The position numbers and the translations under genes are program-made. The notes beneath the pieces are model-generated. The model saw only the letters and a list, made by a program, of their open reading frames with translations. It was not told the DNA's origin and did no database searches. A DNA stretch of 64,000 nucleotides from Progne subis subis (lineage: Eukaryota > Chordata > Aves > Passeriformes > Hirundinidae). Shown here piece by piece: positions 25,801 through 35,930 of this stretch; positions within the stretch are counted from its first letter, which is position 1; every line of letters starts with the position of its first letter. The stretch is taken from the NCBI GenBank assembly GCA_022316685.1, contig JAKJHU010000083.1, positions 310,001 through 374,000 of the forward strand. Direction: 5' to 3'.

Positions 25801-28800
25801 GCCAGTGGCTTGCAGAGAGCAGAGCCGCCACCAGCTGCCCCCTGTGCAGAGGCACCAGCACCACCAGCAGCTCCCAAGGAGAGCGGACCAGTGGCCACGG
25901 CGCCCAAGCCGCCACTGGATGGAGCTCAGCGGGAGGAACGGGAGCGGGAAGAGGAGCGTCAGCGCAAGCAGCAGGAGCACGTGCTGCAGCTGGAGCGGGA
26001 GCGTGTGGAGCTGGAGAAGCTGCGACAGCTGCGGCTGCAGGAGGAGCTGGAGCGGGAGCGTGCAGAGCTGCAGCGGCACCGGGAGAAGGAGCAGCTGCTG
26101 GTGCAGCGGGAGCTGCAGGAGCTGCAGTGCATCAAGCAGCAGGTGCTACAGCAGCAGCAGGAGGAGCGGCATGCACAGCTGGCGCTGCAACGGGAGCAGC
26201 TCGCCCAGCAGCGTCTCCAGTTGGAGCACATCCACCAGCTCCAGCACCAGCTGCAGCAGCAGCTGGAGGAGCAGAAGCGGCAGAAGACCATCTTCCCCAC
26301 TCCCATGGAGCCCACTGCCCGCCCACCTGAGGGGCCCGCTGAGGCACCACGGGTGCTGCCGCACAATGGGCAGGCATGGCCCCCACCGGGCCAGACACCC
26401 CCAGAGGGGCCCGCCGGTACCCGCTACCCTGTACCACAGCGGCCACTCAGCAGCTCGGCCTCGGACATGTCACTTCAAGTCGAGGAGTCCTGGGAGCCTG
26501 GCCGGGGCATCAAGAAGAGGAACTCGATGCCACGGCTGAGGGATGCCTATGAGAAGGAGACCTTTGCGGCGCGGAAGATGGCGGACAGCAGCGTGCAGAC
26601 GGATGAGGAGGACGGTGAGGAGCGGTACATGCTGTCACGGCGGCGGCGGACACGGCGCAGCGCTGACTGCAGCGTGCAGACGGATGAGGAGGACAGCGGG
26701 GAGTGGGAGCAGCCCGTGCGCCGCCGGCGCTCCAGGGCCTCACGGCACGCTGAGGCCAGCGCTGAGGGCAAGACGGACGGGGCAACCCGCACAGCCAGCG
26801 TGGGTATCCAGACCATCAGCGACTGCTCGGTGCAGACAGAGCCCGACCAGCTCCTCCGCGTCTCCCCCTCCATTCACATCACCACCCACGACCCTCGAGT
26901 GGAGATTGTGAAGTACATCTCAGCCCCAGAGAAGACGCAGCGGGGTGAGAGCCTGGCCTGCCAGACAGAGCCAGAGCCGGCTCCCCAACCTGGTGTCGTG
27001 GTCCCCCAGCTGACAGTGCCCACCACCATCCCACCCTACTCCACCAACCTTCAAATAGTGAGCACAGGCCCCCTGGACCCCCACGCTGTCCGGCAGCAGA
27101 CCCTGGGCAAGTTTGAGAAGAAAAAGCCAGATCCCCTGGAAATTGGTTACCAGTCCCATCTGCCGGCCGAATCCCTCTCCCAGCTGGTGACCCGCCAGCC
27201 ACCCCGCTCTCCCCAGGTCCTCTACTCACCCGTGTCCCCCTTGTCCCCCCATCGCCTCTTGGAGTCCTCCTTTGCCACCAGCGAGCGGCTGAACAAGGCC
27301 CACGTCCCACCACAGAAGCACTTCACCACCGACTTAGCCCAGCGCCAGCAGACACTGCCAGCGCCCCATCAAGACCATGCAGCGCTCCCTGTCCGACCCC
27401 AAACCCATCAGCCCCACCTCTGAGGAGGCCGGCAAGGACAGGTTCTCTCTCTACCAACACCCGCTGCTCCCCAGCTCACAGGTACGTCACCACAGGGAAC
27501 AACCTTACTCTCAGGGAACAGCCCCGGGAGGCACCTCGGGACATTTCAGTTTCATTAGCGCTGTGGCAATTAATATTTCAAAAGGCCAGCTCCCTGCGGC
27601 AGCTGATGGTAGCCAGCAGGCACAGGCGTGCAAGGCAATACCAGCAGCTGGAGGGAAGCCCTAGAGGTCCATTGGCTGCATGAGCCTGTCAGCAGGTAGG
27701 AGATGCTGCAGGTCGGCAGCATCAGGGCTGTCCCCTGCTCCAGATGGGTCCCCCTTCTTTCTTGAGGAGTCACCACCATGCACGGTTCCATTTAAGGTTG
27801 TGGTGGTTCTTGCTCACACCTTTGCCCCCACCACCGCAGTTACCTTGGGCAGTCAAGTAGAAGTCCCAGGACAACTCCTGGGGCAGCAGCACCCACTGGC
27901 AGTCCCCTGAGTCCCTCTGTCACGTGCCCACAGACAGAAAGCATTTTTTGCAGCAGAGCATGCACATGGCCAGCTCAGCGCTTGGCCGGCTGCCACCCCC
28001 GGTAATTACTCACGGAAAGCGCCCTGCCTGTTACTTCCATCCTATTTATTGCGTTTTTACATAAACGCAGCTTTCTCAGTGCATGGGGAACATGTGCAGA
28101 GCGGGATGCCTCACCCCAGCCCTTAGGACATGGGAGGACCACTGCAGTGATTGGGTTGGGATGTGGGGGGGACACCCACCTGCCCCCCTGACCAGATGTC
28201 CCTTGGCTTTGCAGGTGGGGGGGCTGCAGTCAAGCTCGCTGGCTCGCAAGGTGAAGCGGACACTGCCCAGCCCACCACCTGAGGAGCCCCACGTCCCCCT
28301 GGCAAGCCCAGCTGCCTCCCAGCTCTACCTGAGCAGCCTGGCTCCCAAGGCCACCGCGCCTGTCACCAAGGCCAGCCTGCTGAAGGAGCTGGACCGCGAC
28401 CTGAGGCTGGTGGAACATGAGGCCACCAAGCTGCGGAAGAAGCAGGCAGAGCTGGACGAGGAGGAGAAGGAGATCGATGCAAAGCTGAAGTACCTGGAGC
28501 TGGGCATTACCCAGCGCAAGGAATCGCTGCTGAAGGATCGGGTCGGCGGGCGGGACCACCCGTACCTGCGCTATCCCGGGGATCGCCGCGACTACCTGTC
28601 GGACAGCGAGCTGCACAACCTGCGCCTCGCCGCCTACGACAGCGCCGGCCTGCGCCCTGCCGGGCAGTACCCCGACTACACCGCCGCCGCAGCCGCCTCC
28701 TATGGCGCCTACCCGTACCCTGCCCCGCAGGGCCCGGCTGCCTTCCCCCCACCACGCCTGCAGCACCCCCAGTACCCCGCAGCCAGCACCTCACAGGATG

Positions 28801-31800
28801 GCTTGCCGGCAGCTCCACTGCCCACCTTCACCTCGCCCGGTGGCTTCTCGGCCCCCGGCACCGCGTACTCAGAGCTGGGCACCCCAGCCCAGCCAGGTTT
28901 CCAGCCCCAAAATCCCTACCAAGCCCCGAGCGCCTTTGCTGGGGCAGCCACCGTGCCGGCAGCACAGCCCGCCCTCTACCAGAGCCCAGCAGATGTAGCT
29001 GGCGGGCACCAGAAGCCACGGCAGACCTCTCTGGCTGACCTAGAACAGAAGATCCCCACCAACTACGAGGTCATCGGTGCAGCCACCAGCTCCTCCACCG
29101 TGCCTGATGTCACCTTCAGCACTGCACCGGCGAGCGGTGGCTACGAGCAGTACAAAGCACCTGAGACCCGGCCGGCTGAGAGAACCAGCACAGCACCGGG
29201 CCCCTCAGCCAGCTATTCTTCCGAGTCCCTCTACACCAGTCTGGAGCAGAACATCCCCCGTAACTATGTGATGATCGAGGACATCAGCGAGCTCACCAAG
29301 GAGAGTCCAGCAGTGGACGGGCAGAAAGCAGAGCCAGTGGGCACGAGTGCCGATAGCCGCCACAGCAGAGAGAAGAGTGATCTAGGGGACACCGAGGGCT
29401 CCAGCCGTCCCTGCTGCTACTCCAAAGCCGAGGAGGAGTCTGAGGAGGACATCTATGATCACCATGGCCCCGACCATCGTGGGAAGAACAGCTACTACCG
29501 GGGCACAGAAAGCAATGGCAGGGTGTCAGGAAGCTCCACCAGCTCCAGCTACTACTATGGAGACAGTGAGTACCGGCACTCCTCACGGATGGACAAGCAC
29601 AGCTCTGGCACGCCACTACCGAAGCATTCATCCAAGAACCTGGCACCCGCCGTCATCTCCTCCAAGCGCAGCAAGCACAGGAAGCAGGGCATGGAGCAGA
29701 AGATATCCAAGTTCTCCCCCATTGAAGAAGCCAAAGATGTGGAGTCAGACCTGGCCTCCTACTCAACAACCACCTCGATTGGCAGCAGCAATGTGGCCTC
29801 CAGGGCCAAGAAGCTGCAGGATGAGATCACCTACGGCCTGAAGAAGAACGTCTACGAGCAGCAGAAGTACTATGGTGTCTCCAGCCGGGATCTGGTGGAC
29901 GAGGAGGAGAGGGTCTACTCTTCCAGCAGCAGAACCCGCTCCTCTGGCTATGGGGTAGAAAAGTCCTCCAGCCGGGAGATGGGCAGCCGGAGCAAGTCCT
30001 ACGAGCGGGAGAGCATGGAGCGCTCCCAGAAAGTCAGCTCCAAACCCTCGACCCTCAGCATGAGCCAGAGCCGTGGGCGGGCACCCATGCGCTCACAGCC
30101 CTCGGAGGAGGAGAGCCCCGTCAGCCCCGTGGGGAAGTCAATGGGGGGGTCACGCACTGTGGGAGGGCCGGGCCCCCAGTCAGCAGGGGATCCCTGCTCC
30201 CAGTTCTGCTCCAGCCACTCGTTGCCTGATGTGCAAAAGCACATCAAAGACGTGCCAAGGAGTCACTCGTACAAGCACGAGGAGGGCTACGGCATGGATG
30301 ATGCCCATTGCGTTGTCTCGGACAGCGAAGGTAACAGCTCCCCATGGTGACCACCCCAGAGCATGGCACTTCCCCGGGGCATGCCCGTCCGCTCGTACGC
30401 AGAGACACTCTCTCACCGCCTCAGTTTGCTTGACACGTGCCTTCCTCCCCCTGCCCTGGGTGTTCGGTGTTAGCCGTTCCTACACGGTGCCCTGCTGCGC
30501 CGCGTCCCGTCCCCACCGGCACGTGCTGTCCCTTGCGCGCGTGCCTGCTGCTTGCCCCTCCCACTTCATTGCATGGCTTCTGCCCGCGCAGCCTCGAGCG
30601 AGAGATTGACTGTGGTTTGTTTTTGGTTTCCGAAGCCTATCATTTGGGTCAGGAGGAGACAGACTGGTTTGATAAGCCCAGGGAGGCACGGGCAGAGAGG
30701 GTCAGGCACTACGGTGGCCACTCTTCCTCGCAGAAGAGACCCCCAGTTAAGCACACCTACCACGATTATGACGAGCCCCCCGATGAAGACCCATGGCAGC
30801 ACGACGACTACCCCCAGCACCGTGAGCACCGGCACCACAGGGAGTACGATCGCCATGCTGCCTCCTCCCGGCATGCCAGTGACGAGCTGCCACGCCGCTC
30901 ATCAAAGCAGCACCCGCGAGAATCTGGCCGCCATGAGCCCCGTGGCCACGGGTCTTCAGCCGGCCCCAAGAAGGCGCAGCAGCCTGAGTCCCGCACGCCT
31001 TATGGCCCCAGCTCCACTGATTACGCCCCATCATCTCGCCCTGCTGCTCACCACCATGGCACTGAGACCCCCAAGGCACAGAAACCTTCCCAGCCGCACG
31101 GGTCGGCCACACCAGCGCCGAAGACAGAGCCCGTCACACACCCACAGCAGCCAGCAGCCAGGCAGCAGCAGGCGGGGCAGCCGGCAGCGCGGCAGCAGCC
31201 AGCGGCACGCCAGGCTGCCCAGCCAGCGAGCTCGGCGCAGCCTGAGACCAGGGGCAGGACACAGGGACCCCCCTCATCCCGGCCGACGCAGCAGCAACCA
31301 GGGCCAGCCCAGGCAGCAGGGAAGGCACCAGCCACACTCCACACACAGCCGGGCGGACACCCAGCACCGGCGGTAAGTACAGGCTTAGCTGTCCAGGCTG
31401 CATCCTGACCCCACAGCTCTCCTGGAACTGGCACAGCTGTCTGTGGCCAGGGGCTGGAAGGGGGAGGGTTGGGAGTGGGAGTCATGAAGTAAGGTGTATC
31501 CCACTCACACACCTGCTACAGACACCCCTGCGTGCTGCAGGAGCTGCCATCTCCTGGAGGGGGCCCAGCAGGGGACATCACTATGTCCTGGATCCCTTGC
31601 TGCCTCTTTTGGGGTTTTGGAGCAGTGTTTGGGGATTTTGGTGTCACCTCCTGGCCTGGGCCACCCCCAGCAGATGCTCTACTGTGAGCCCTACGAGCTG
31701 TTTTCCTCTTTCCAGACAAAAGTGGAGCCAACAGACACATCCAAACCTGCAGTAAAAGTGCCACAGCAGCCAGGGAGAGCGCCGTCAGCACAGCCCCTAG

Positions 31801-32305
31801 GAGCAGCAGGTCAGTGAGCCCCAGTTGCACTGTGCCATCTGTCCCTCCTCGTGCCAACTGCCTGGCACCCCAAAGCTCAGTTGAGCTCCCCCAGCCAGGC
31901 CTGTACCCTGCTAACAGCGGCTTCGTTTGTCCCCCAGCAGACAGCAAGGCTGGTCCAAGGGTGGCCGGGCCACGTGGTCCCACGGGCATGGCCACGGGGC
32001 AACCCGGTGGGGAAGGAGAGAGCGTCTTCTCCAAAATCCTGCCGGGGGGGGCAGCGGAACAAGCAGGCAAACTGACTGAAGGTGAGGGCTGCTCCGGGGC
32101 TGGGGACAGGGAGGTGATGATCTCCTCCACCAAGATGGAGTCAGGCACCTTGGGAATGGCTTGGTGCAGCCAGTGGGAGGCCACGCTCCCACAGTTTGGG
32201 GCCCAGGGAGGTGGGGGGCCAGGGTCACTGTGTCATAGTTATACCTGTCCTGGCTTCCCCACAGCGGTGTCAGCTTTCGGCAAGAAGTTCACTTCATTCT
32301 GGTGA
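19353..32305 (+). CDS. BSN: Bassoon, presynaptic cytomatrix protein, C-terminal 87 percent (7 exons)
   Basis: Bassoon is a giant scaffold of the presynaptic active zone that organises vesicle clustering and release sites. Coding exons: 19353-19805, 20846-27481, 28215-30330, 30636-31372, 31716-31809, 31938-32081, 32265-32305. All have GT-AG borders and compatible phases. Together they give about 3,406 residues against about 3,926 in human, so roughly 500 N-terminal residues lie upstream. Visible landmarks in order: end of zinc finger 2 (KEWLCLNCQTQR), the DTGYSSDGISSSQSEITG segment, acidic and coiled-coil stretches, QT motifs for dynein light chain, the long Gln/Glu/Arg coiled coil known for ERC/CAST binding, the RSLSDP 14-3-3 site and the extreme C-terminus GKKFTSFW. 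Two opposite one-base breaks in the large exon (25100-25105 and 27364-27367) interrupt the frame as written; conserved sequence continues across both, so I read them as assembly errors. Identity is very sure. Confidence 0.96.
20846..27481 (+). CDS. BSN: BSN giant exon, 6,636 bp
   Basis: It runs from acceptor TGCCTGCAG (to 20845) to donor GTACGT (27482), phase 0 at both ends, and its length is exactly divisible by three. It encodes about 2,212 residues. Features: acidic SDEELEDILEEDEEW (about 21180-21230); Arg/Glu coiled coil (about 21960-22200); QT-motif cluster (23120-23430); long coiled coil REEREREEERQRKQQ onward (25930-26290); three SVQT motifs, two of them followed by DEED (26590-26840); and RSLSDPKP (27380-27405). 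From 25105 to about 27366 the conserved protein is in the frame one base back, returning afterwards. Reading the exon literally would stop at 25457-25459 after about 118 nonsense residues. Confidence 0.93.
25100..25105 (+). other. BSN: Apparent one-base deletion in a G run of BSN
   Basis: The Bassoon frame (IYSDYRF) upstream uses codons starting at positions 2 mod 3, while the conserved continuation (DLASFQESS, REISRMCAALNSMDQYGG) uses 1 mod 3. The switch falls exactly on a run of six G. Seven G would keep the frame. Confidence 0.85.
27364..27367 (+). other. BSN: Apparent one-base insertion in a C run of BSN
   Basis: The frame switches back between RQQTLPAP and IKTMQRSLSDPKP at a run of four C. 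Three C would keep the frame. It has the opposite sign to the break at 25100-25105, so the exon length remains a multiple of three. Confidence 0.85.
28215..30330 (+). CDS. BSN: BSN second large exon
   Basis: The acceptor is TTTGCAG (to 28214) and the donor GTAACA (30331); it enters in phase 0 and leaves in phase 1. It encodes SLARKVKRTLPSPPPEE, then a compact coiled coil from KASLLKELDRDLRLVEHE to GITQRKESLL (about 28365-28540), a long Tyr/Pro/Ala-rich stretch, QTSLADLEQKIPTNYEVI and SLEQNIPRNYVMIEDISELT repeats, RSKHRKQGMEQKISKFSPIE, and ends with HCVVSDSE. All are hallmark Bassoon segments, uninterrupted in frame. Confidence 0.95.
30636..31372 (+). CDS. BSN: BSN exon encoding AYHLGQEETDWFDKP and Gln/Pro-rich tail
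   Basis: A phase 1 junction joins Glu-Gly/Ala: GAAG at the previous exon end plus CC here gives the E-A-Y-H expected in Bassoon. The preceding intron is only 305 bp and the acceptor is an unusual CCGAAG. The exon ends at CCGGCG before GTAAGT. It encodes YHDYDEPPDED, His/Arg-rich sequence and a repeated Gln/Ala/Pro block (PAARQQ units, 31140-31220). Confidence 0.93.
31716..32305 (+). CDS. BSN: BSN last three coding exons
   Basis: Exons 31716-31809, 31938-32081 and 32265-32305, joined by phase 1 introns. They encode the QQPGRAPSAQP linker, GESVFSKILPGGAAEQAGKL and the terminal VSAFGKKFTSFW before TGA at 32303-32305. The middle exon has a tandem CAGCAG acceptor (cut after 31937 or 31940); both keep the frame and differ by one residue. 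Confidence 0.93.
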
Positions 32306-32944
32306 GAGAACGGCACAAGGTGAGTGCAGCCAGCACTGGGAACTGTGCTGTGGGCTCTCCCTGCCCCAGCTGTGCCTGATGCCCTCCTCCTCCCTTCCAC
32401 TGCAGGAGTTTGGGGTGTGAGTGGAGATTTGAGTCGTTGCAGTGGAAAAACCTATGAAGAAGCCAATGAATTCAGCACGCGGCGCCAGACTCTGAGTATA
32501 ACGGTGAGTGTACATGGTGCATAAGTCCCCTCTGCCGTGCCATCTCTGAGGTTCCAAGCAGCACCACTGTCCCCCGAGCACCCGCTGAGCCCTGCCTTGT
32601 CAAGCTGCCAGCCCCCAGGCTGGGAAAGTCGTAACACGGACCCATCCCCTTCGTGATGGGCCACTCAACCCCATCTTCATCCCCAAGGTGCTGGCCCCAA
32701 GCCAAGGCGTGAAGGCTTGGCCTCGTTCCACAGTCTCGGCAGCGCTGGTGCAGACCCTGGGTTTCCAGGGAAGGTTTGGTCGGTCCAGGCTCTGCTCCGG
32801 GAGCCCGTCCAGCGCGGGGGCGGGCGGAGGCGGCGGCAGCTGCTCTGCCGGCAGTACCTCTTGGCTCTCTGGGGCCCTTTAGCTCGGGCCAGCGCCGCTG
32901 CTCGGCGGGGTCCCTTCCGCGGGGAGGGGCTGGTTGGACTAACG

Positions 32945-32966
32945 CCTTTCTCTCTCTTTCTCACTC

Positions 32967-33017
<51 letters not shown>

Positions 33018-33065
33018 TTCTCTCTTTCTCTCTTCTCTCTCTTTCTCTCTCTTTCTCTCTCTTTC

Positions 33066-33096
<31 letters not shown>

Positions 33097-33100
33097 CTCG
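32945..33100 (+). repeat. Pure pyrimidine CT/CTTT microsatellite, about 155 bp
   Basis: Almost perfect alternation of CTCTCT and CTTTCT units with no purine over roughly 155 bases, ending four bases before a possible AG acceptor at 33103-33104. The minus strand reads as an artefactual Arg/Glu/Lys repeat protein. It offers many UCUU/CUCUCU sites of the PTBP1 type. Confidence 0.95.
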
Positions 33101-34786
33101 CAAGCTTTTGAAAGCAGGGCGATCCCTGGATGTTGGACCAAACGGCGGCCTGGCAGGGGCCCGGCGGACGCCCCGGGGCGGGTGCCCCCCACGCCTGCCG
33201 AGCAGCTCCGGAGCGGCACACGGCGAGCCCCGGCAGCTGCCCAGAGGGGATGGGCCTGGTCCGGACCGTCGGGTCAGGCCCCGTAGGTGGGCTGCGGCCC
33301 TTTCTCAAGATTATACGCAGAGTTGCTCCCTCTGAACCCCAGCTCTGGCCTCTTCATAGGTTTTTCCCCCCCGCGAGCCGAGGGCTGGGCGCCGTGGGCG
33401 CCGCTTCTCCTTCCCGACCCCACCCGCCCCACTGGGGCCGTCTTCTCCGCGCCCCCTGCACTGCGGCCGCTCCGGCCCCGCCGGGGAGCCCCGGAGCGCG
33501 TCAGCTAGGACCTAACACTGTTTCACTACCGAAATACGAGGCCATAGGACTCTGACAGGCGGCGCGGCCGGCTGGGCGCGTGTCCCGAAGCCATTGGAAG
33601 CATTGAAAGGGCCGCGCTCGCCCTTGCCACGCAGCCAGCGCGCCTGCCGCCGGGCACCCTTTTTCTTTCAAGAACAGCCTTAATCATCCCACTTTGATTT
33701 CTGTGATACCTCATCCGCACCGGGGGGGTGGGGGGGGGAGGCACGGGGCGTCGTCTGGGGGGGGTCCTTTTTTCTCGGTTTCTTTGGGTTCACTTTCTTT
33801 TTGGTTTCCGGGTTTTATTTTTCTAAAGTTTATACCAAATCCTCTTCCCTCTTTGCTTTGTGCGATGAGTTAGCACACGGGCTGTCGTCTGTAGAAGCAA
33901 TAGAGTGCAGGAGGCTACAAAAGAGCACAAATCCCGTGGAACAAGATCAGGAGAGCTTTGCCTCCGGCAGTATCCTTCCTTTTACTGTGCAATCCAAGTC
34001 CTTCTCAAGCCATTTTGCGGGGACGGCCGGCGCAGCGGCCGGCGGCCGAAGCCCACTCGCCCTGCCAGGAGGGGATTCCCAGGGGGGGAGGCAGCCCGAG
34101 GAGGGGGCTCGCCCGCGCCCCGCCGCCTCCCCGCGCTGGCAGCGCCCCGCCGACACCCCCGTGGCGGGGGGCAGCCGCCCGCTCACCCGCCTGATGTTCT
34201 ATGCAACGAAATAACACGACTCCAGAACAAGACCTGTGAATAGCTAATCAGTTCAATGTCGCGCCTAAGGGTTCCATCGCAAAGCGTGCCGCCGAGCGAC
34301 CCGAGAACTATTCTGTACCGACCACCCGTGCATATGAATTCGTGGCATGTTCGACCCACGGAGGGCCACTTTGCCAAAGGGCAGCCCTAGCGCCCGTGAC
34401 CGTCTGTCCCGTCGTAGAGCATGGCTTGCTACTTCTCTGCACGGTTCCACCCGCCTTTCAGTGCTTGCTGTTCTTTGCCTGGACTTTTCTTATTTTCTTC
34501 TCCATCAGTCCATCGCTGTACTGAAAGCTCTTAGCAGATTTATGCACTTGTGATCGAGGACCCGGCTGCCGCGGGAAGCCCACGCTTTGTGGCAGATCCC
34601 TCGCCGGGAGCTCTGCCGGTGCCCAAGGCTGGGGGGCAGGCCGGCGGCTGTGGGACGGGGATCCCGGGGGCAGCCCCACGGAGGAGAGCCCCGGCCCCGC
34701 GCACAGCCGCCGCCTCTCCCCGCCGATGACAAGTGCAGAGCCTGAGGGTGCCTCCCGCCGGCCGCCGGCCCCGCCACTCCTCGCGC

Positions 34787-34794
34787 TGTAAATA
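34787..34794 (+). promoter_or_regulatory. BSN: Pumilio response element in BSN 3' UTR
   Basis: TGTAAATA is an exact match to the UGUANAUA consensus of PUM1/PUM2. It sits in an AT-containing island (TGTAAATACTTGTACAGTGT) inside otherwise very GC-rich sequence, which suggests selection. Binding is not shown. Confidence 0.45.
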
Positions 34795-35109
34795 CTTGTA
34801 CAGTGTGTAAAATCGCACGCGGGACCGAGACCCCCGCCGGGGCCAATCTCGCCGCCCGAGCACATCCGCCGCCTTGCCTTCGTGCCTGCCAGGACCGGGG
34901 GCACGCAGCACCCCCGCGCCGGGCCAGGCCCCCAGCCCGAGTTGTGGCAATCTGCTGGACAGCGCGGGGGGCCGGGGGGCTGCAAAGACCGAGGGCCGAG
35001 CGCGGCTGGGCGCCGTTTCCAGCGGTAAGTGTGATGCCGGGTGCGCTTCCTCTGAACATTGTGACGGTGTGCGTGTCTGCTGTGCTCTGTGCCACCCGTA
35101 GTGACCCCC

Positions 35110-35139
35110 GTGCCGTACCGTGCCGTACCGTGCCGTACC
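35110..35139 (+). repeat. Three tandem copies of a 10-bp unit GTGCCGTACC
   Basis: Perfect GTGCCGTACC triplicate near the 3' end of the BSN UTR. Confidence 0.95.
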
Positions 35140-35207
35140 ACCCCCGCCGCTGTGTCGTGACTCCCTCCCAGAAGCTGCCCCCTCACCAGGTGTTTCTGTG
35201 GGAACAG

Positions 35208-35213
35208 AATAAA
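35208..35213 (+). terminator. BSN: Poly(A) signal AATAAA, likely end of BSN mRNA
   Basis: The canonical AATAAA lies between BSN and the APEH promoter. The segment just upstream is the last transcript-like sequence before the degenerate repeats. Cleavage would be near 35225-35235. Confidence 0.6.
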
Positions 35214-35339
35214 AAGGACTTGACACAAACCGTGGACTGGCCCCGATTCTTGCCTGACTGCAGTTTGGGGGCCGAGGGATCGGGACCTCTGTCATGGTGG
35301 GGGTGGCTAGAATGGGTCTAGTTGCCACCAAGTGCTGTT

Positions 35340-35640
35340 AAGCTCTGCTACTCACGCCCGGGCTGCTGGGATAGGTGGTTCCTGTGGGCATCAAGGACCC
35401 GATCTCACCTGCCTGGCCAGGCTGCTGGGTCCCCTGGGCTCCCAAGGACCCAATCCCCGTTGGCAGAGCTGCTGTGGGCACCAATGACTCAATCCCACCC
35501 CCCTGACCAGGCTGCTCAGTCCCGTGGGCCCTCAATGGCCCGATCCCCCCGGCCAGGCTGCTGGGCTGGGGATCCCTGTGCCCGTCAAGGGCCCGATCCC
35601 CCAGGTCCTGCGCACGGAGCCTCCGTTCTGCAGCCACCTG
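35340..35640 (+). repeat. Degenerate minisatellite, about 60-bp period
   Basis: The motif family GGCTGCTGGG ... CAAGGACCCGATC ... CCAGGCTGCT recurs about five times with substitutions between BSN and APEH. It shows no coding character. Confidence 0.75.
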
Positions 35641-35930
35641 GTGGGTAAACCACCCCGGAGCCATCCAGATGCTGCGGGGCCGCGGCCCGTCCCCCGGCTG
35701 CGGCCTCAGAGGGGCCCCGCGGGTGTTCCGGTGGCTGGGGGCGGCCGCCGGGACACGACGGGGGCGCGGGATCCCCGGTGCCTGCGGCTGTACGGGCGCC
35801 CGCGCCCACCGGGGGGCGCCTTAAAGCGGGAGGTGACACGACGGCCGCAGCCAATGGGAGGTGCCGCGGGCCGACGGCCCCGCCCCATCCCGGAAGTCTT
35901 GGCTTTGTCCCTGCCTCCCGCCGCGAGGAC
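35640..35930 (+). promoter_or_regulatory. APEH: GC-rich APEH promoter with CCAAT and ETS sites
   Basis: CpG-dense sequence upstream of the APEH start codon with CCAAT at 35851-35855, GC boxes (CCCCGCCCC near 35880) and an ETS/GABPA-type CCGGAAGT at 35890-35897. There is no TATA box. This fits a housekeeping promoter starting roughly 30-80 bp before the ATG at 35931. Confidence 0.7.

Larger units (their letters stand above)
32306..35230 (+). other. BSN: BSN 3' UTR region, probably spliced
   Basis: No further BSN coding sequence follows the TGA. A strong donor (AAG/GTGAGT, 32319-32325) lies only 14 bases after the stop. A plausible middle non-coding exon runs 32406-32503 (acceptor CACTGCAG, donor ACG/GTGAGT), and a last acceptor may be GCAAG at 33100-33104 after the long pyrimidine tract. 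The poly(A) signal is at 35208-35213. That UTR introns exist is inferred from sites only; a single unspliced UTR remains possible. Confidence 0.6.

Noticed and set aside
25093..26079. 328-codon minus-strand open frame inside BSN
   Set aside because: It is the mirror of the GC-rich coding strand and a Leu/Gln-rich shadow of the coiled-coil codons; no splice or start context.
32677..33219. Minus-strand Arg/Glu repeat protein
   Set aside because: It is only the translation of the CT microsatellite at 32945-33100.
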